Positions 55,044 through 62,333 of a DNA stretch of 64,000 bases are shown one piece after another. The DNA is from an uncultured Sphaerochaeta sp. (GTDB lineage: Bacteria; Spirochaetota; Spirochaetia; Sphaerochaetales; Sphaerochaetaceae). The first letter of the stretch is position 1; each line of letters starts with the position of its first letter. The DNA is taken from NCBI RefSeq assembly GCF_963666015.1, contig NZ_OY762555.1:744001-808000 (forward strand). The letters run 5' to 3'. Below the pieces are notes generated by a model. It was not told the DNA's origin, searched no databases, and saw nothing but the letters and a program-made list of their open reading frames with translations. The translations under genes were made by a program, and so were the position numbers.

Positions 55044-55073
55044 TATTTTGTATCGATAAAAACATGGTATAAT
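55044..55073 (+). promoter_or_regulatory. Extended -10 promoter of ndh2
   Basis: A perfect TATAAT preceded by TG at the extended -10 position (TGgTATAAT), with only a weak -35 18 bases upstream. Confidence 0.55.
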
Positions 55074-55192
55074 TGCATTAATTCCTAGTTCTATGCTAGA
55101 GTGCCTTCTTGTGAGACTAGGTGGGATGGTAGGACTATACTCACCTTCCTAATAATTCTCGCTGTACCCGTACAGGGCCAACAAGGAACGTG

Positions 55193-57187
55193 ATGATGGA
55201 CAAGAAACAAATTGTAATTTTAGGTGGAGGCTATGCAGGTGTGCATGCAGCAAAAGCACTGCACAAGGCATTCAAGAAACAGAAAGACAAGGTTGAGATC
55301 ACCTTGATTGACAAGAACCGCCACCATATTCTTATGACCGAGCTGCATGAAGTTGCAGGAAATCGTGTTGATGAGGCATCGGTTAAGATTTCCTTTGACC
55401 GTATCTTTTCAGGCAAGATGGTTAGCGTTGTACAAGACAATATTACCAGCATTGATTTTGAAAAGCAGATGCTAACTGGAGAAAGGTCCACCTACTCCTA
55501 TGATCAGCTTCTTATCAGCACCGGGGCCCAGACTGCCGATTTCAATATTCCAGGAGTTAAGGAACATGCCTTCTATCTCTGGAGTCTTGAGGATGCACTG
55601 AAGCTCCGCACTCATATTGAATCCACGGTACGCAAGGCTGTTAAGGAAGCTGACGAGGAAAAGCGCAAGCAGATGCTCACTTTTGTAGTGGCTGGCGGTG
55701 GTTTTACCGGTGTAGAGCTTATTGGCGAACTGACCGAGTGGCTTCCCATCCTGTGCAAGAAGCACGGTATCGACTTCAAGAAAGAGGTTCGCTTGATCAA
55801 CTGCGAGGGACTAGGGAACATCCTGAATATGCTTCCTGAGAAACCTCGAGAAAAGGCAGTCAAACGTATGGAAAAGAAGGGTGTTGAGATTATGCTCAAC
55901 AGCCTGATCACCAATGTTGAAGCAGATAGGTTCACTACCAAAAACGGAGATATCATCAAGACAGAAACGTTGGTATGGACCTGTGGTGTCCGTGGTACTG
56001 AATTCTGCGAAAGATTGCCCCTCACCGATGGCAAGATTGGAAGAAAGGCAGTCAATGAGTTCATGCAAAGTCCCGATTACAAAAACGTCTATCTTGCTGG
56101 GGATGGCATGTGGTTCATCGAGGATAATCGAGCAGTACCACAGATAGTTGAGGCAGCAGAGCAGACAGCGAAGACTGCTGCTGACGGTATAGTCTATACT
56201 ATTAAGCAGGAACTTGGCCTGAAAGCAAATCCTCCAAAGCCCTACAAGTCAAATTTCCATGGATATATGGTATCCATTGGGGGAACATACGCGGTTAGCC
56301 ATACCGCTGGAATTTCTCTCTCAGGATTTTTTGCCATGGCTCTCAAGCATCTGGTGAACCTGTATTATCAGAGCGGAGTTTGCGGAGTCAACGCAATTTG
56401 GGGATACATCAAACATGAGATTCTTGAGGTCAAGGACAGACGTTCACTGATTGGTGGAATGGCCACCTACAAAGTTCCCTCCTACTGGACTGTTTTCCTG
56501 AGAATGTACCTCGGTGTTATGTGGCTCATTGAAGGTATTGGAAAGGTCAACAAAGGATGGCTCACTGACACCACTGGATCGAAAGTATATTGGGGTGCTC
56601 CAGCTGGGGCAGAATCAGCTGACAGCTGGGCTTCTGCCAGCCAGGCAGCGGTAGAGACGGTAGCATCAGCCAGTCAGGCGGCAAATGACAGCTGGGCTTC
56701 TGCCAGCCAGGCAGCAGTGGAAACAATAGCCTCTGCAAGCCAAGCGGCAGGAGATGCAGCCGCTGGCGCAGTTGAACAGTTTGCACCACCTCTTCTTTCA
56801 GAGCCTCTTGCCATCTTCACCTGGATCAATGATACCTTTGTGGCACAGGCTCCTTACTTCTTCCAGATAATGATCGTCCTCGCGGAGCTAGGTATTGGAC
56901 TGTTATTCCTTGCCGGACTCTTCACTTTCCCTGCTGCAATCGTCTCCCTTGGTCTTTCCATCATGTTCCTCATCGGAGCACTCGCGGGCAAGGAAATTCT
57001 TTGGTACATGGCAGTATCCATTGTCATGCTCGGTGGAGCAGGAAAGGCTTTCGGATTAGATTATTGGGTCATGCCATACATCAAAAAGCTTTGGAACAAG
57101 ACCCCACTTGCAAAGAAAACCTATTTCTACCTCGATGAACCTGAATTTACGAAGAAGCAAATGGAAAGAAAGTTGGGCAGGAAGTAA
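55193..57187 (+). CDS. ndh2: Type II NADH dehydrogenase with membrane-extended C-terminus
   Basis: A 664-aa flavoprotein. The first 400 residues are a type II NADH:quinone oxidoreductase with the FAD motif GGGYAGVHAA near residue 11, the NAD motif VVAGGGFTGVELIGEL near 168, and VYLAGDGMW. The C-terminal 220 residues add four transmembrane helices of DoxX-like character, interrupted at about 474-525 by an Ala/Ser-rich insert made of 11-residue repeats. Ordinary Ndh2 lacks this extension; Listeria EET Ndh2 has a membrane extension and feeds electrons to a dedicated quinone. The start ATG has AAGGA upstream. The polyprenyl synthase gene follows six bases after the stop. Confidence 0.88.
   Translation: MMDKKQIVILGGGYAGVHAAKALHKAFKKQKDKVEITLIDKNRHHILMTELHEVAGNRVDEASVKISFDRIFSGKMVSVVQDNITSIDFEKQMLTGERSTYSYDQLLISTGAQTADFNIPGVKEHAFYLWSLEDALKLRTHIESTVRKAVKEADEEKRKQMLTFVVAGGGFTGVELIGELTEWLPILCKKHGIDFKKEVRLINCEGLGNILNMLPEKPREKAVKRMEKKGVEIMLNSLITNVEADRFTTKNGDIIKTETLVWTCGVRGTEFCERLPLTDGKIGRKAVNEFMQSPDYKNVYLAGDGMWFIEDNRAVPQIVEAAEQTAKTAADGIVYTIKQELGLKANPPKPYKSNFHGYMVSIGGTYAVSHTAGISLSGFFAMALKHLVNLYYQSGVCGVNAIWGYIKHEILEVKDRRSLIGGMATYKVPSYWTVFLRMYLGVMWLIEGIGKVNKGWLTDTTGSKVYWGAPAGAESADSWASASQAAVETVASASQAANDSWASASQAAVETIASASQAAGDAAAGAVEQFAPPLLSEPLAIFTWINDTFVAQAPYFFQIMIVLAELGIGLLFLAGLFTFPAAIVSLGLSIMFLIGALAGKEILWYMAVSIVMLGGAGKAFGLDYWVMPYIKKLWNKTPLAKKTYFYLDEPEFTKKQMERKLGRK
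56620..56715 (+). repeat. Direct repeat encoding 11-residue protein repeats in Ndh2
   Basis: A 30-bp sequence is present twice without change (56620-56649 and 56686-56715), 66 bp apart. The coded protein is four copies of an 11-residue unit built on ASASQAA with a Trp, Val, Trp or Ile in front. Confidence 0.9.
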
Positions 57188-57193
57188 GCAATC

Positions 57194-58180
57194 ATGTCAG
57201 AGTTTTGGGACGATGAGCCTTACATCAAAGCACAGCTGCAAGTAGTTCGCAACACCATTGAGCAGAGCGTTGCTACAGCACATGGCTTTATCAAGCCAAT
57301 CCTGGAAGACCATGTGAACAGCACCGGCAAGATGCTCCGACCTGCCTTGGTCCTTATCACCAACATGATCGGCGATGAGGATCATAGCGAGGATGCAATC
57401 AGGGTGGGATCTGTCATTGAGCTCATCCATCTTGCATCGCTGGTGCATGATGATATCATCGACGGTGCCCAAAAACGACGGGGAAGAGCCTCGGTCTTTG
57501 CCAAGGTTGGAGCGAAACAGGCTGTACTGGCAGGAGATTATCTGTTGGCACGTGCCTTGATGCTGACCAGTGGGAAAGAACGGGGAATGGATAGCCAGGT
57601 TGTATCGCGTGCACTGACACGGCTTTGTGAAAGTGAACTGGACCAGGATGCTGGGCAGGGGGACTTCTTCATTGATCGAAGTACGTATCTACGCCGTATT
57701 GGGGGTAAGACCGCCAGTTTGTTTGCCCTAAGCTGTTACAGCGGAGCGGCTCTACAGGAAATCGATGATGCAACCAGTAAACTTGCGCACCGTATCGGTT
57801 ATTGCATGGGAATGGCTTTCCAGATTCAGGATGATATCCTCGATTATATTGGAAGCAGCAAGAAACTCGGCAAGCATACAGGCGGGGATGTAAAGAGTGG
57901 AATCCCTACCCTCCCACTCATTTGTTCTCTGGAAATAGAGAACGAGTTGGGCAAACACGAGCTGAAGAGTATTCTCACCGACAGGAAAATCCCTCTTGAC
58001 CAACGCACCATAACAAATGTTCTTACATTGGTCGAGGAACTGGGTGGTATACAAAAAGCGCAATTTCTTGCAGAATCCTATAGAAAGCGAGCTTTGGAAG
58101 AAACACACCGCCTCGGCAATCCTGAGGTTGAGCGTATACTTACTTCCTTGTTTGAAAAATTATCTGCTCGCTCAGTATAG
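57194..58180 (+). CDS. Polyprenyl diphosphate synthase
   Basis: A 328-aa trans-isoprenyl diphosphate synthase that makes long-chain prenyl diphosphate for quinone side chains. The first aspartate-rich motif is DDIID (86-90) and the second is DDILD in FQIQDDILDYIG; GKMLRPALVL is the usual early motif. Coupling to ndh2 (six-base gap) suggests it supplies the quinone used by that dehydrogenase, as HepT does in EET loci; a general role cannot be excluded. Confidence 0.92.
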   Translation: MSEFWDDEPYIKAQLQVVRNTIEQSVATAHGFIKPILEDHVNSTGKMLRPALVLITNMIGDEDHSEDAIRVGSVIELIHLASLVHDDIIDGAQKRRGRASVFAKVGAKQAVLAGDYLLARALMLTSGKERGMDSQVVSRALTRLCESELDQDAGQGDFFIDRSTYLRRIGGKTASLFALSCYSGAALQEIDDATSKLAHRIGYCMGMAFQIQDDILDYIGSSKKLGKHTGGDVKSGIPTLPLICSLEIENELGKHELKSILTDRKIPLDQRTITNVLTLVEELGGIQKAQFLAESYRKRALEETHRLGNPEVERILTSLFEKLSARSV

Positions 58181-58188
58181 GAATTGCT

Positions 58189-58461
58189 ATGAACACTACA
58201 CATAACCTTGATCCCGACCTCACGGGAGAGGAACGGGTCTTTCACGAATCATATGACAGGACATTAATGTACTTGGAGAACCGACAGAAGTTGTCTCCCC
58301 TGTCTCTTATTGATATTGAAGGAGAACTTCACCATCTCACTGTATATGAAGGACAGGATTGGGTTGGACGTGGGGAGTTGAAGAATAGTGAGATCCAAGG
58401 GCAAATCTATGCTTACATTGCATTCATCGACAAGATGAAGAAAGAGCTACAGCACAAGTAA
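58189..58461 (+). CDS. Small uncharacterised protein
   Basis: A 90-aa acidic, soluble protein of no family I recognise. It contains LSLIDIEGELHHLTVYEGQDWVGRGE and a Lys-rich C-terminal helix. It is eight bases behind the polyprenyl synthase and so is the third gene of the ndh2 transcript. A 9-bp hairpin (58444-58475) overlaps its stop codon and could end the transcript. Confidence 0.6.
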   Translation: MNTTHNLDPDLTGEERVFHESYDRTLMYLENRQKLSPLSLIDIEGELHHLTVYEGQDWVGRGELKNSEIQGQIYAYIAFIDKMKKELQHK

Positions 58462-58495
58462 TCATTCTGTAGCTCCATAGCTGTAGGTCCAATAA

Positions 58496-59719
58496 TCAAC
58501 CAAGCAAGGTCTTCTGACCATCCAAGTTTCTCAACTCAGAAATTTCTTCTGTCACTTCAAGCACACCCAGATACTCCTGCTTGTTGTTTCTTACTGCATA
58601 GTAGCGGATTAGGATGAATTTGGAACCTCTCTGAATCCAGAAAGATTCACTGTCCTTGATCCCTGCCTTAAAGTCAGAGACTAGCTTCTCTACTACAGCA
58701 AGACTCTTCGGTGGATGACAATGTTCAACATCACGTCCGATAATACTCCGCGTTCTTGGAAATACGCGCTCCTTACCTTCACTGAAGAAACGAACCTTGT
58801 CATCAGCACCAACGAAAGTGATGTCAGCTGGCATGGCATTAAGCATCCAAGTAAGCTCTTCCAGGGTAAAATGACCACTTGGGAGTGAAATCTCTCCACT
58901 TATCTCCTGTTTGGAAGCAAAGTCATCTTTTCCACTCATGGTTGCATTCCAGCGATACCACGTGGTTGCATCTGAGGGACTTGCTCCTTCAATTCCTCCA
59001 TTAAAGCAGTATCCGATGTCAGCACTATCGCGAGCAACAGTCAACCAGGCCTCTGTATCCATACAACCCTGAAGCATCGGCATAAGAATATTATTCTCCT
59101 TGTCGATCATGCTTCTCACTTGCTCTTCAACATGGGCAAGTTCGGTCTCTAGCACCTTGTCTGAGGATTCAAGGGTACGGATCAGGAGCTTGTACAAATC
59201 CCGTATTTCATCATCAACTCCCCACATTACCTTAGGAGGAGCAGTAATACCAGCCTTCTCAAGATATGGGAAGAAAAGGTTCTCCTTCCTGGAGTAGTGG
59301 TTATCAAGCTTACTGAGACTTTTGAGTGCAGAGAGAAGGTCAGCTCTCGTGCGTTCGTTATTCTCTTGTTTGTATGCCTTTACTGCAGCTGAAAACACCC
59401 CGTCAAGGAAAGAGAGCAGGCCTTCATTTTCCTTTAAAAACACAAATGCGGGATGGCCCGGGGTTTGTTCTATGGTCTTTCCCCCATGGACCTCTTCCAC
59501 ACTACCACCAAAAATGGAAGCATGCACATCACAAAGCTTCTGTACCTGCTCAACTTGGATTTCTCCAGATTCGATCAGTTTCTTTTCTGCTGCCGCCAAA
59601 TCTTCTGCGCTGATGGTTCCAAATTCTGCTTCGAACTCCTGTTTTACCGAGTCACTGGAAACACCCGCGTGTAATTTCTCAATTATGGTTTTCAGACGTT
59701 GAATCTTTTTCTCATTCAT
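58496..59719 (-). CDS. DUF438/hemerythrin/PAS protein
   Basis: A 407-aa protein with three parts: an N-terminal DUF438-type region (residues 1-75), a hemerythrin-like helical bundle with His and Glu ligands (GHPAFVFLKENEG, LDNHYSRKENLFFPYLEK, HVEEQVRSMIDKENNILMPML) and a C-terminal PAS domain (ITFVGADDKVRFFSEG...LGVLEVTEE). Hemerythrin folds bind di-iron and sense or store oxygen or NO; PAS suggests a redox sensor. AGGAGT precedes the ATG. Confidence 0.85.
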   Translation of the reverse strand: MNEKKIQRLKTIIEKLHAGVSSDSVKQEFEAEFGTISAEDLAAAEKKLIESGEIQVEQVQKLCDVHASIFGGSVEEVHGGKTIEQTPGHPAFVFLKENEGLLSFLDGVFSAAVKAYKQENNERTRADLLSALKSLSKLDNHYSRKENLFFPYLEKAGITAPPKVMWGVDDEIRDLYKLLIRTLESSDKVLETELAHVEEQVRSMIDKENNILMPMLQGCMDTEAWLTVARDSADIGYCFNGGIEGASPSDATTWYRWNATMSGKDDFASKQEISGEISLPSGHFTLEELTWMLNAMPADITFVGADDKVRFFSEGKERVFPRTRSIIGRDVEHCHPPKSLAVVEKLVSDFKAGIKDSESFWIQRGSKFILIRYYAVRNNKQEYLGVLEVTEEISELRNLDGQKTLLG

Positions 59720-59760
59720 ACAAACTCCTTATATTAAATTCCTACTTAATTAGTATGATT

Positions 59761-59821
59761 AAAAGCGCCCCAAAAGTGAAGCGCTTTTATGAAAAAGATT
59801 TATACTAAAACCTCTTTTAGT
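59761..59821 (-). terminator. Hairpins after the CBS-domain gene
   Basis: Two short hairpins: ACTAAAA-GAGG-TTTTAGT over the stop codon, and AAAAGCGC...GCGCTTTT at 59761-59788. Both are AT-rich; the second is the likelier terminator for the minus-strand CBS gene. Confidence 0.45.
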
Positions 59822-60260
59822 AGGCATTCGTAATATAGTGCTCCAATTCGCCGATTTCAAAGTCACGCTCCTCAAGAGCGGCCTTGACTACATCACCGAT
59901 GGAAACCATACCAATTACCTTGTCCGCATCCACAACTGGGAGGTGACGGAATCGACCAGCGGTCATTAGCTGCAAGCAATCATCAAGATTCTGCTCTGGC
60001 TTGATACAGGTAACACCAACGGTCATCACTTCCTTTACTGGAATGGATGCAGTGTTCAAATGCTCCAGCCTGCGAGAAAAATGGCGGATGATATCACGCT
60101 CTGAGAGAATACCCTTGATATCCCCATTCTCATTAAGTACCAACAGTGCACCAATCTTATGCTCGGTAAGCTTCAAAAGGGCATGCGCCAAGGTATCTTC
60201 TGGGGTGATACTATAAACACTGCTTCCCTTTTGGTCCAGAATTGATTGTACGTTCGCCAT
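59817..60260 (-). CDS. CBS-domain pair protein
   Basis: A 147-aa protein consisting of two CBS domains (VYSITPEDTLAHALLKLTEH..., VTCIKPEQNLDDCLQLMTAG...), of the stand-alone type that binds adenine nucleotides or SAM and regulates a partner protein. The partner is not identified. GGAGGT precedes the ATG. Confidence 0.9.
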   Translation of the reverse strand: MANVQSILDQKGSSVYSITPEDTLAHALLKLTEHKIGALLVLNENGDIKGILSERDIIRHFSRRLEHLNTASIPVKEVMTVGVTCIKPEQNLDDCLQLMTAGRFRHLPVVDADKVIGMVSIGDVVKAALEERDFEIGELEHYITNAY

Positions 60261-60401
60261 ACATAACCTCCATTTCGTATATTATCTGACTCCCTTCTAC
60301 CACAAGCGTACTCCACCAGTAGCAATTTCGCAAGGAAATAATGGGCGCCTTGATTGCTTTACAAAGCTACAAATCCTTTCGAATCCCGCATATTATATAC
60401 A

Positions 60402-60448
60402 ATATATGCATATATGATTGTCAATAGCAAGTATTTTTGTTATATAAT
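60402..60448 (+). promoter_or_regulatory. Palindrome and promoter of the permease pair
   Basis: A perfect 14-bp palindrome ATATATGCATATAT (60402-60415) lies just upstream of a TTGTCA, 19-bp spacer, TATAAT promoter. It could be an operator, though AT-rich palindromes also arise by chance. Confidence 0.5.
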
Positions 60449-60476
60449 GTCCTATCTTTACTGCAAGGACCTTTAC

Positions 60477-60962
60477 ATGAACCTGATACTCTATAGTATT
60501 ACAGCACTTTTATTGGTGCTCTCATTTCGCAAGGACAGACAGAAAACCAAGAAAGCGCTTATGAAAGCGTGGAAAGCATTTGAGAATATTCTTCCCCAAT
60601 TTCTTGTCATCATTCTATTCGTCAGCCTCCTGCTCAGCATCCTCGACCATGAGACCATTGTAAGGATTATTGGCAAGGACTCTGGATGGATCGGTATTGT
60701 CCTCGCTGCAATTGTAGGTTCGGTTACCCTGATACCAGGCTTTGTGGCGTTCCCCACTGCTGCCTTGCTTCTTGAGGGAGGTGCTGGATATATGCAGATC
60801 GGTGCCTTCATCTCAACGCTGATGATGGTGGGGGTAGTAACCATACCCATTGAGATACAGTACTTTGGAAAGCGCTTGACACTTTATAGAAATACACTTG
60901 CATTCATATTCTCATTTGTTGTTGCCTTCACTATTGGAACAGTTTTAGAGGTGGTATTATGA
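60477..60962 (+). CDS. Permease, N-terminal-half type
   Basis: A 161-aa membrane protein with about four or five helices and the motif GSVTLIPGFVAFPTAALLLEGG. It looks like one half of the DUF318/ArsP-type permeases. AAGGA precedes the ATG. The stop overlaps the next gene by four bases, which supports a heteromeric or split transporter. The substrate is unknown. Confidence 0.75.
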   Translation: MNLILYSITALLLVLSFRKDRQKTKKALMKAWKAFENILPQFLVIILFVSLLLSILDHETIVRIIGKDSGWIGIVLAAIVGSVTLIPGFVAFPTAALLLEGGAGYMQIGAFISTLMMVGVVTIPIEIQYFGKRLTLYRNTLAFIFSFVVAFTIGTVLEVVL

Positions 60963-61492
60963 CAACTTTGGTGAAACGCTACAGCTCATTCCTGCTTGTT
61001 CTGATATTGTTGGGGATCGTCAGCCTATTCAATCAAGAGTTAGGCGCAGGCGTATTCAATATCACGGTTATGCAGCTAAAGGAAATGTTGTTGGTCATCC
61101 CCCCAATCTTTATCTTGCTTGGGCTGCTTGATGTGTGGGTACCTAAACAGACAATGGTAAGATACATGGGAAAAGGAAGTGGATTGAAGGGGATACTACT
61201 CTCTCTCTTCATAGGTTCTGCTGCAGCAGGCCCACTGTACGGGGCTTTCCCAGTGGCAGCGGTGTTTATGAAAAAGGGAGTCACCTTCTCCAACGTCCTG
61301 ATCTTCCTCGGGGCATGGTCCACTACCAAGATTCCGATGATTCTCTTCGAATTCTCAGCCTTGGGCGCACCGTTCGCACTCACCCGGTTGCTTATAGACC
61401 TCCCAGGCATCATCCTTATAGCGTTCCTTCTCTCTAAAATGATGGGCAAGGAAGAGCTTGATGCAATCTATGAGAGAGCAAGCAAGCAGTAA
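60959..61492 (+). CDS. Permease, partner half
   Basis: A 177-aa membrane protein with about five helices and the matching motif GSAAAGPLYGAFPVAAVFMKKG. The two permeases have similar GSxxxGPxxxxFP segments, as in the inverted repeats of single-chain permeases. It ends seven bases from the convergent FNR-like gene. Confidence 0.75.
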   Translation: MTTLVKRYSSFLLVLILLGIVSLFNQELGAGVFNITVMQLKEMLLVIPPIFILLGLLDVWVPKQTMVRYMGKGSGLKGILLSLFIGSAAAGPLYGAFPVAAVFMKKGVTFSNVLIFLGAWSTTKIPMILFEFSALGAPFALTRLLIDLPGIILIAFLLSKMMGKEELDAIYERASKQ

Positions 61493-61499
61493 CCGTTAC

Positions 61500-62213
61500 T
61501 TAATCAACGAGGAAGGAAAGCTCTGTGAGTCTTTCATTATCAATTATCCGGATCACCCGGTTACCCACTGCTAGAATGATCCCTTCTTCCTCGAATTGCG
61601 TGAGTTTCCGGCTCAGCGTCTCTCGCGCAATCCCCAGATAATTGGCAAGGCCCTCCCTACTCAAGGGGAGGGTTATTTCAAGGAAATTACCATTATAGTG
61701 CCCATATGATTCCTTGAACTCCAGAAGAAGGCTGGCAATCCTCATATCGGCATTGCGCCCCCCCATGCTCTGCATTGCACTCTCAAGCCGGCTCATCCGG
61801 TTTGCCATGGCCTCAATGATTTCAATGGCAACCTGGCTATGTTCAGCAAGGAGATTGGCAAAATTGGTTTTATTCAGGATACAGACCGTCGTTGGTTCCA
61901 GAGCTTCCACGGTATAGGGAACCCGCTCTTCTGTGAACAGGAACCTGGCACCAAAATAGTCGTTGGCAGGAAAGATATAGAGGATTTGCTCTCTTCCGTC
62001 CGGTGTGATGCGGTATGCCTTTGCACTTCCCTCCCTGATAACGGTAAAAGCAGAGGCTTTCTCTCCTTCCCGTACAATAATCTCTCCCTTTTTATAACGA
62101 CGGTGTTCCATCTCACCGGTGAGCGCATGCACGGCATCACGCTGCAAAGAAGAGAAGAGTGGTACATTTCTCAGGCAGAGATCGTTACTACAACCGTCAC
62201 ATACATTGGACAC
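61500..62213 (-). CDS. Crp/Fnr family regulator, FNR-type cysteines
   Basis: A 237-aa regulator with an N-terminal cyclic-nucleotide-type beta-roll and a C-terminal winged HTH. Cys5, Cys8 and Cys13 form a CxxC-x4-C cluster and Cys111 (PTTVCILN) matches the fourth FNR ligand, so it may carry an oxygen-sensitive [4Fe-4S] cluster. Its recognition helix GIARETLSRKL has Arg197, Glu198 and Arg202, the set CRP uses to read TGTGA. A perfect CRP-type site lies directly upstream. Start is GTG with TAGGAG ten bases before. It probably controls anaerobic genes such as pflB, and itself. Confidence 0.87.
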   Translation of the reverse strand: MSNVCDGCSNDLCLRNVPLFSSLQRDAVHALTGEMEHRRYKKGEIIVREGEKASAFTVIREGSAKAYRITPDGREQILYIFPANDYFGARFLFTEERVPYTVEALEPTTVCILNKTNFANLLAEHSQVAIEIIEAMANRMSRLESAMQSMGGRNADMRIASLLLEFKESYGHYNGNFLEITLPLSREGLANYLGIARETLSRKLTQFEEEGIILAVGNRVIRIIDNERLTELSFLVD

Positions 62214-62245
62214 AGTATTTCTAACTCCTACTTTTTTACTTGGTT

Positions 62246-62261
62246 TGTGATTTCAATCACA
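62246..62261. promoter_or_regulatory. CRP-type palindrome between the regulator and pflB
   Basis: A perfect inverted repeat TGTGAT-TTCA-ATCACA. It lies 33 bases from the regulator start and 73 bases from the pflB start. A -10-like TAAATC at 62283-62288 would put the site near -41.5 for pflB, as at class II activated promoters, but that box is weak. Confidence 0.75.
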
Positions 62262-62333
62262 GAACAAATATCATCATCATGATAAATCTAACGTATCTGA
62301 AGTATACGAAAACTTACAGAAAGGGGAAACACC

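Larger units (their letters stand above)
54739..55192. other. AT-rich divergent intergenic region
   Basis: 454 bp between the FMN-repeat lipoprotein and ndh2. I see promoter candidates for each side but no gene, tRNA or recognised riboswitch. A TGATATCA palindrome lies at 54925. About 110 nt of untranslated leader precede ndh2; it has short local complementarity (AGGTG/CACCT) but no known aptamer. Confidence 0.6.

Noticed and set aside
55080..55189. Riboswitch in the ndh2 leader
   Set aside because: The leader is long and has small complementary stretches, but it does not show the conserved FMN-aptamer or other aptamer core sequences.
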